A stretch of 30,149 nt of DNA from a virus. Where the stretch lies: positions 1 to 30,149 of the IMG/VR virus record IMGVR_UViG_3300032323_001988; one strand, 5' to 3'. The notes beneath the pieces were generated by a model that was given only the letters and a program-made list of their open reading frames with translations, searched no databases and had not been told where the DNA came from. Positions 27,201 to 30,149 of the stretch are shown piece after piece (the stretch's first letter is position 1; the number at the start of each line of letters is the position of its first letter). Made by a program: the position numbers and the translations under genes.

Positions 27201-27610
27201 ATTGTAATACGAATACTATAACGGCAAGTATACCTTTAGGAGCGTCACCTAGTTCGTTTAATTCTTTGGTTTATAAACAATCAACTAATCAAGTATTTGC
27301 GATTTACTCTACAGGAATCGCGGTTATAAACTGTAGCACTAATACCGTAACAACTAATTGGACAGTACCAATTGCAACATCATATCATTCGGCTTATAAT
27401 TCAGTTAATGATGAAATTTATATTACGAGTCTTAGTACTGGACGTTACATTTCGGTTGACGCAGTTAGTGGGTCGATAATTACAAATACTTTAATTCCTA
27501 GCCCTTCGGCACCATATGATGTTTTAGTTTATACTCCAACAAATACGATTTATGTTAGTGATACTACTCCTACCAACCCTAAATTACTTGAAATATGTGG
27601 AAGTGTTTAA
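24209..27610 (+). CDS. Tail fibre-like adhesin: SprB repeats, TP linker, beta-propeller
   Basis: An 1133-aa protein with three regions. Residues 14-569 hold seven SprB-type repeats (about 14-82, 99-168, 186-246, 262-325, 343-411, 427-492, 507-569), most with the pattern C..xDGxI...GGxxPYxYxWS...L.xGTYsVxVxDsxGC. These repeats are typical of flavobacterial gliding adhesins. Residues 570-713 form a unique beta domain closed by CLSC. Residues 714-802 are a Thr-Pro linker. Residues 810-1133 look like a YVTN/YncE-type beta-propeller, with repeated blades such as MVYNPTLNKMYA, LVYKQSTNQVFA and LVYTPTNTIYVS. No signal peptide is present, which argues for a virion protein rather than a secreted one. 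Most likely a receptor-binding or adhesion fibre. It shares one base with the upstream stop (TAATG). Confidence 0.88.
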   Translation: MAAFQYTIALTGDCSNTDSGEIQLLIFGGTPPYTIEWVSPSLGTDVVTTNPSVRTSLSADTYSVRVNDSTLPLNQEFYINIPVSSGICANIVSVQSTTCSFDNGSVTGTSSSNYSSTNFYLYFSDDTYVNSATTNTAEVDFNGLSAGTYYMIAEDLGGCSGQSANFIVEDSEPFTYGLYVVPNSSCGGTPIGKIIVTGQTGVSPYTYQWSNGETTSSITGLTSGTYSVQVIDSLGCSLSKEEFLSDVPVLGFGSFTAIQPTCFSADGVLTLQITGGTAPYYYSASTGDVNIQYGTSWSISGLSAGDYNILVTDSAFCNILVGTSLLTPLGIASVTISSQGSTCSSTDGSITVSVAGGVSPYKYTLIYPGGNTLNIDNTQTNQVFNNLSTGTYSVVVQDSSGCSYMDEITLFATDTYTISTEVTGTTCNQDNGVVLITKTEGGQSPFDYSLDGIQNVIDTTLSAVTFTNVPSGQHTVTVVDATGCTQTKQVYVAESNPLEFSLYNTSCGEGSDGSLTALISTGTPPYTFNWSNNVPNNPQQIQVTGLTAGTYSLTVVDSIGCVLQRETIIACDALYVSYQTYVMGGEQFSIQSQTKYGLLQMLNEGFNDLTNDKVDCDLISAVFGIKVSVNPMGLTTSQNFFTGTTLVSAPSDNLYYDAVKDLLLTVPGIGGVTFDVLSNQITVTTDPGNTTLNNQEIVVELTIVYDIMCLSCDLPTNTPTTTPTPTVTPTVTPTVTMTSSPTSTVTPTQTKTPTPTVTPTNPQNTPTPTNTTTPTNTTTPTVTKTPTPTRTPTRTPTPTPTPCNNNQIKRTLTGNVIYPVRPSAMVYNPNTNLIYMLNYNVSGIDSNIACISPNQPSTLINYSCEIMSPSGFPVNSPQSAFLGMNTTSNKMYAWGQAVAGVGTMLILNFNTNITSAISGVVSFNGYQYGMVYNPTLNKMYACSTSGITTGELTIIDGVTNSATVVNGLPIKSNYQPAFNSTNNTIYLAGTSNTIKVFDCNTNTITASIPLGASPSSFNSLVYKQSTNQVFAIYSTGIAVINCSTNTVTTNWTVPIATSYHSAYNSVNDEIYITSLSTGRYISVDAVSGSIITNTLIPSPSAPYDVLVYTPTNTIYVSDTTPTNPKLLEICGSV
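26346..26615 (+). repeat. Thr-Pro-coding low-complexity repeats in the SprB-type fibre gene
   Basis: Degenerate short in-frame repeats encode about 89 residues of TPT, TPTPT and TNTTTPT type. Local arrays include CCAACGGTAACT (12 bases, about three copies near 26390-26416) and a 15-base unit around CCAACTAATACAACT (near 26510-26545). They join the SprB-repeat arm to the beta-propeller as an extended, flexible stalk. Confidence 0.85.
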
Positions 27611-27620
27611 ATAATTAATT

Positions 27621-27929
27621 ATGGTACAAATAAGAATAACGGAAATATCGGGAGGTACATACCCAATACAAGTCATACTTTCTGACATCTATGGTAATAA
27701 TGCAACTACTCTTGCAACGATAAATCCTGGACCTGTTCCGCCTGTTCAAACTTATAATTCAACAATACCTTCAATATTTCAAACTGCGCCTGAGGTGATG
27801 TTAACTTTGATTGACGCAAACGGTTGTCAATTATTTAAAATTCTTGATTGTACATTTGGTTGTGCGTTTGAAATTACCATTGAATTGTCTTCTTGTATTG
27901 TTAATATCAACATAACAGAGGCACCTTAA
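27621..27929 (+). CDS. Small beta-rich protein next to the fibre gene
   Basis: A 102-aa protein of unknown function beginning 10 bases after the SprB-repeat fibre gene. It has ISGGTYPIQVILSD near the start, a Pro-rich middle (NPGPVPPVQ) and a C-terminal half with LIDANGCQLFKILDCTFGC. The DxNGC pattern recalls the end of an SprB repeat (VxDSxGC), so the gene could be a single divergent adhesin module or a fibre accessory. No signal peptide or membrane helix is seen. The A/T-rich leader (ATAATTAATT) has no Shine-Dalgarno. Confidence 0.75.
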   Translation: MVQIRITEISGGTYPIQVILSDIYGNNATTLATINPGPVPPVQTYNSTIPSIFQTAPEVMLTLIDANGCQLFKILDCTFGCAFEITIELSSCIVNINITEAP

Positions 27930-27979
27930 TTATTTAGTTGGTTAATTTTCCCATTTTTAAAATAAAAGTAATCATTTCA

Positions 27980-28001
27980 GGTATTTATTTAATAAAATAC
28001 C
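27980..28001 (+). promoter_or_regulatory. A/T-rich hairpin just upstream of a fibre start codon
   Basis: GGTATTT (27980-27986) pairs with AAATACC (27995-28001) around the loop ATTTAATA. It ends 4 bases before the ATG at 28006. The left arm includes TATTTAT, at nearly the same distance from the start as the TATTTATAA core at 11588 and 20294, so the site could be a promoter-like element as well as an RNA structure. The remaining bases of the 76-base gap show no gene. Confidence 0.4.
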
Positions 28002-28005
28002 ATAG

Positions 28006-29127
28006 ATGACTACATACACTATAACTGTTACCAATAATGCTGTTGGTTGTGATAATGAAATTGAACAGCAATTAACGGTAGAAGGTTGCTCAACATATAT
28101 TGTCAGATTAACTTCTAATTCAAATGCGTTAGGACCATTTAATGTCTACGTTAATGGGTTACTTTATTATTCTAATGTAACAAGGGTAGAAATGTTGCTT
28201 GGTGTTGAGGTAATTCTTGAATGTGGTACTCCTACTCCAACACCAACTCCAAGTATTACACCAACAAATCAAACTCCAACACCAACTCCAACAAATACTT
28301 CAACACCGACTAATACTCCAACAAATACTTCAACGCCAACTCAAACACCTACGCCAGGAGCGTCTCAAACACCTACGCCAACAAATACTTCAACACCGAC
28401 TAATACTCCAACAAATACTTCAACACCGACTAATACTCCAACAAATACTTCAACACCGACTAATACTCCAACAAATACTTCAACACCGACTAATACTCCA
28501 ACACCTACAAGTGCTGGATTTTCGGCGTACATATTCGCGGAACCTCAAGACTTTAATGATGGATTAGTGATTGAGGATTATATGACTGTTCAAAACTCGG
28601 CGACATGGGGAGGATATCAATTCTATGGTATACCAAGTAGTACAAATTACTCATCAAATCTTGATTTATATGCTCATTTCTCAGGATGGACTAGTGGTCT
28701 TGGTAATTATATAACCGCACCTCAATCGTTTGCAGGACCAATTAGACAAGCTTCTGGTGCGGGCACCGATGCTTACGGATGTTCCCAAAATCAATATACT
28801 TTTGGAACAATTCCAATCTTAACTTCTCAAGTTGATGTTAATATACAATATTTTTATTCTATTTGGATACCATTGGCTGGTGTTGGTGGTAGTATGACTA
28901 ATATGACTGTGGATATTGGTTCGGGTGCACCATGTACCTCAAATATATTAAATGACGGTATTCCTGATAGTATTGCGGGAACTAATGTAAATGTAACTTC
29001 AGGTGGTGCAATACCTGCAGGTAATTATAGAGTGCTTTGGTTAGGTTCTTTTGCGGTACAACCATCGGCAGTTCCTCCACCACCATTATCTATTCCATTA
29101 TACTTTAAAGGAGACACTAAAACTTAA
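28006..29127 (+). CDS. Tail fibre-like protein with hypervariable TP linker
   Basis: A 373-aa protein with three parts. Residues 1-73 form a small beta domain. Its first 28 residues ([19 protein letters not shown]) resemble the last half of an SprB repeat, and its second half carries [13 protein letters not shown], then [12 protein letters not shown]. Residues 74-168 are a Thr-Pro/Asn-Thr linker built on the 10-residue unit [10 protein letters not shown]. Residues 169-373 are a Gly/Ser/Tyr-rich C-terminal domain with two to three cysteines that starts [17 protein letters not shown] do not recognise it, but it is a likely receptor-binding head. No signal peptide. The plan (adhesin domain, TP stalk, head) is the same as in the 1133-aa protein upstream, suggesting an accessory or alternative fibre. 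Confidence 0.85.
   Translation: MTTYTITVTNNAVGCDNEIEQQLTVEGCSTYIVRLTSNSNALGPFNVYVNGLLYYSNVTRVEMLLGVEVILECGTPTPTPTPSITPTNQTPTPTPTNTSTPTNTPTNTSTPTQTPTPGASQTPTPTNTSTPTNTPTNTSTPTNTPTNTSTPTNTPTNTSTPTNTPTPTSAGFSAYIFAEPQDFNDGLVIEDYMTVQNSATWGGYQFYGIPSSTNYSSNLDLYAHFSGWTSGLGNYITAPQSFAGPIRQASGAGTDAYGCSQNQYTFGTIPILTSQVDVNIQYFYSIWIPLAGVGGSMTNMTVDIGSGAPCTSNILNDGIPDSIAGTNVNVTSGGAIPAGNYRVLWLGSFAVQPSAVPPPPLSIPLYFKGDTKT
28291..28500 (+). repeat. Near-perfect 30-base tandem repeat in a fibre gene
   Basis: The 30-base unit (first 20 bases ACAAATACTTCAACACCGAC) occurs in five perfect copies: one at 28291-28320 and four head-to-tail at 28381-28500. Two diverged units lie between (28321-28380). Each copy encodes [10 protein letters not shown] in frame, so gain or loss of copies keeps the reading frame and only changes stalk length. 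Confidence 0.93.
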
Positions 29128-29147
29128 AAATAAGCAAAATATAAAAT

Positions 29148-30149
29148 ATGTCATTTCCATATAAAAATCCAATAACCGCAAGTCAAATTTCTGGAGCAGA
29201 AAGCGCTTCAAGAACATCAACATTTGGTACTAATTTCTCAGTTCTCCAAACAGGGGGATACATGGAAGTTTATACTTTATCTGATTTGAACTGGTCCACT
29301 TATGGTGCAACAGGTGCAATTCAAAATTCTGGTAATACAATACCAATTCAATTTACTGTTGGTGGGGCTTCTAACACATTAACCCTTAACTCGGATAACA
29401 TTTCTTCAGGTAGACGAAGATTGGGTATGCAAGTTCATGTGCAAGAAAATGATACGGTTTATCAATATACCATACCAAACTACAATACGTTATATGGAGC
29501 ATTGACAGGTTTAACTGGATTATCAGCAATATCTGTTAGTGATTATGCAACAACCGTAAATACTCGTTCTCAAGCTGGTAGAGATTTTATAAACGCTTGG
29601 ACTGGCTCAACAATTGAAGGGGTTGGTGGTGTAACAAAAGATAATGCTCGTTGGAGAATATTTTATGGTAGTGACGTTCAAATAACAGGTGGAACCTATT
29701 TTTCAGGAACTCAAGAATTAGATTTATATAATAGTACTGGTGGTACAATTACAATCTCAGGATTTAATGGTACAGTAACAGGTGGAACATATAATAGTGG
29801 GACAGGAACACTTACTTTAGGTAGTAGTGACAATTCTTCTTTTGATGTTACAGGATTTACAAGTGGAGGAGGAGGAAGTCCTCTTACAGTTTATGATGCC
29901 ACGTCAGGTGTAACCGCAACAAACGTTACAGGTATGACATTCTCAGGTGCTTCTGTTATTGATAACGGAGGTGGAAATGTAATAATTAATTTTACAGGTG
30001 GAACGGGAACTTCAGGTTCATCAGGAACTAATGGCACTTCAGGAACTAGCGGTACTTCAGGAACTAGCGGTACTTCAGGAACTAGCGGTACTTCAGGAAC
30101 TAGCGGTACTTCAGGAACTAGCGGTACTTCAGGAACTAGCGGTTCATCA
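29148..30149 (+). CDS. Fibre-like protein with GGTY repeats and collagen-like tail (partial)
   Basis: The frame runs from ATG 29148 without a stop through the right edge (334 codons seen). The N-terminal 175 residues form a unique domain ([16 protein letters not shown] start) and may attach to the tail. Two tandem beta modules follow at about 179-206 and 210-237, each of the form TGGTY.sGT..L.l......i.GF ([35 protein letters not shown]). A Gly-rich hinge (GGGGS, about 240-244) and a third beta segment follow. From residue 284 there is a collagen-like Gly-X-Y tract, almost entirely GTS triplets. Collagen-like stalks are common in phage fibres and trimerise. Start chosen because it is the first ATG after the preceding stop, 20 bases away, in an A/T-rich leader. 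Confidence 0.85.
   Translation, partial: MSFPYKNPITASQISGAESASRTSTFGTNFSVLQTGGYMEVYTLSDLNWSTYGATGAIQNSGNTIPIQFTVGGASNTLTLNSDNISSGRRRLGMQVHVQENDTVYQYTIPNYNTLYGALTGLTGLSAISVSDYATTVNTRSQAGRDFINAWTGSTIEGVGGVTKDNARWRIFYGSDVQITGGTYFSGTQELDLYNSTGGTITISGFNGTVTGGTYNSGTGTLTLGSSDNSSFDVTGFTSGGGGSPLTVYDATSGVTATNVTGMTFSGASVIDNGGGNVIINFTGGTGTSGSSGTNGTSGTSGTSGTSGTSGTSGTSGTSGTSGTSGTSGTSGSS
30036..30143 (+). repeat. 18-base tandem repeat encoding a GTS collagen-like stalk
   Basis: Six perfect head-to-tail copies of the 18-base unit ACTTCAGGAACTAGCGGT, in frame, encode repeated Gly-Thr-Ser triplets. The array is preceded by less regular GTS/GSS/GTN triplets and the window ends just after it, so the full array length is unknown. 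Confidence 0.93.

Noticed and set aside
28381-28500. CRISPR-like 30-base repeats
   Set aside because: The copies are contiguous with no spacers, lie in frame in a coding sequence, and encode a regular TP peptide.
28217-28567. Second open frame in another phase through the TP repeat region
   Set aside because: Its translation (repeated LQQILQHRL) is just the 30-base array read in the wrong phase. The flanking domains are coded only by the main frame.
1-30149. Recoded TGA stop codon, since no gene in the window ends in TGA
   Set aside because: All recognised proteins have expected lengths and conserved ends without in-frame TGA, and a preference for TAA is normal in A/T-rich genomes.

Overview
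The window reads as part of a large, AT-rich T4-like tailed-phage genome (contractile-tailed Caudoviricetes), most likely infecting a member of Bacteroidota. The phage assignment rests on a T4-type replication set (gene 32-like SSB, UvsX, RNase H-type 5' exonuclease, gp41 helicase), a class Ia ribonucleotide reductase pair and the gp25 and gp6 baseplate wedge proteins. All are on the + strand and tightly packed. The Bacteroidota assignment is inferred from four things: start codons preceded by A/T-rich leaders with no convincing Shine-Dalgarno sequence; seven SprB-type adhesin repeats in a tail-fibre-like protein; a bacterial-SSB-like DTDLPF tip on the phage SSB; and an R2 subunit of the eukaryote/Bacteroidota type.

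Layout. 1-784: the tail of an unknown gene and a proline-rich, coiled-coil hypothetical protein, closed by a perfect intrinsic terminator (805-832). 835-9156: a replication and nucleotide-metabolism unit (SSB, uvsX, rnh, a 150-aa unknown, gp41-type helicase, nrdB, nrdA), preceded by a sigma70-like promoter candidate and closed by a second perfect terminator (9131-9156). 9205-21225: baseplate and tail genes, namely gp25, gp6, a 1683-aa protein with an embedded membrane-like segment, and four less familiar virion proteins, one with a PKD-like domain. 21225-30149: a P2 gpI-like tail protein followed by an adhesion cassette. The cassette holds an SprB-repeat/TP-linker/beta-propeller protein, a 102-aa protein, a second TP-linker protein, and the start of a protein ending in a (GTS)n collagen-like tract that runs off the window.

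How it fits together. The first unit would make DNA precursors and run recombination-linked replication. The second builds the baseplate. The last encodes the probable host-contact proteins, assembled from modules typical of Bacteroidota surface adhesins and containing near-perfect tandem DNA repeats that could change length. Several tail genes are joined by TAATG stop/start overlaps, suggesting coupled translation. No tRNA, IS element, CRISPR array or gene on the - strand is supported. No gene-free stretch exceeds about 120 bases.
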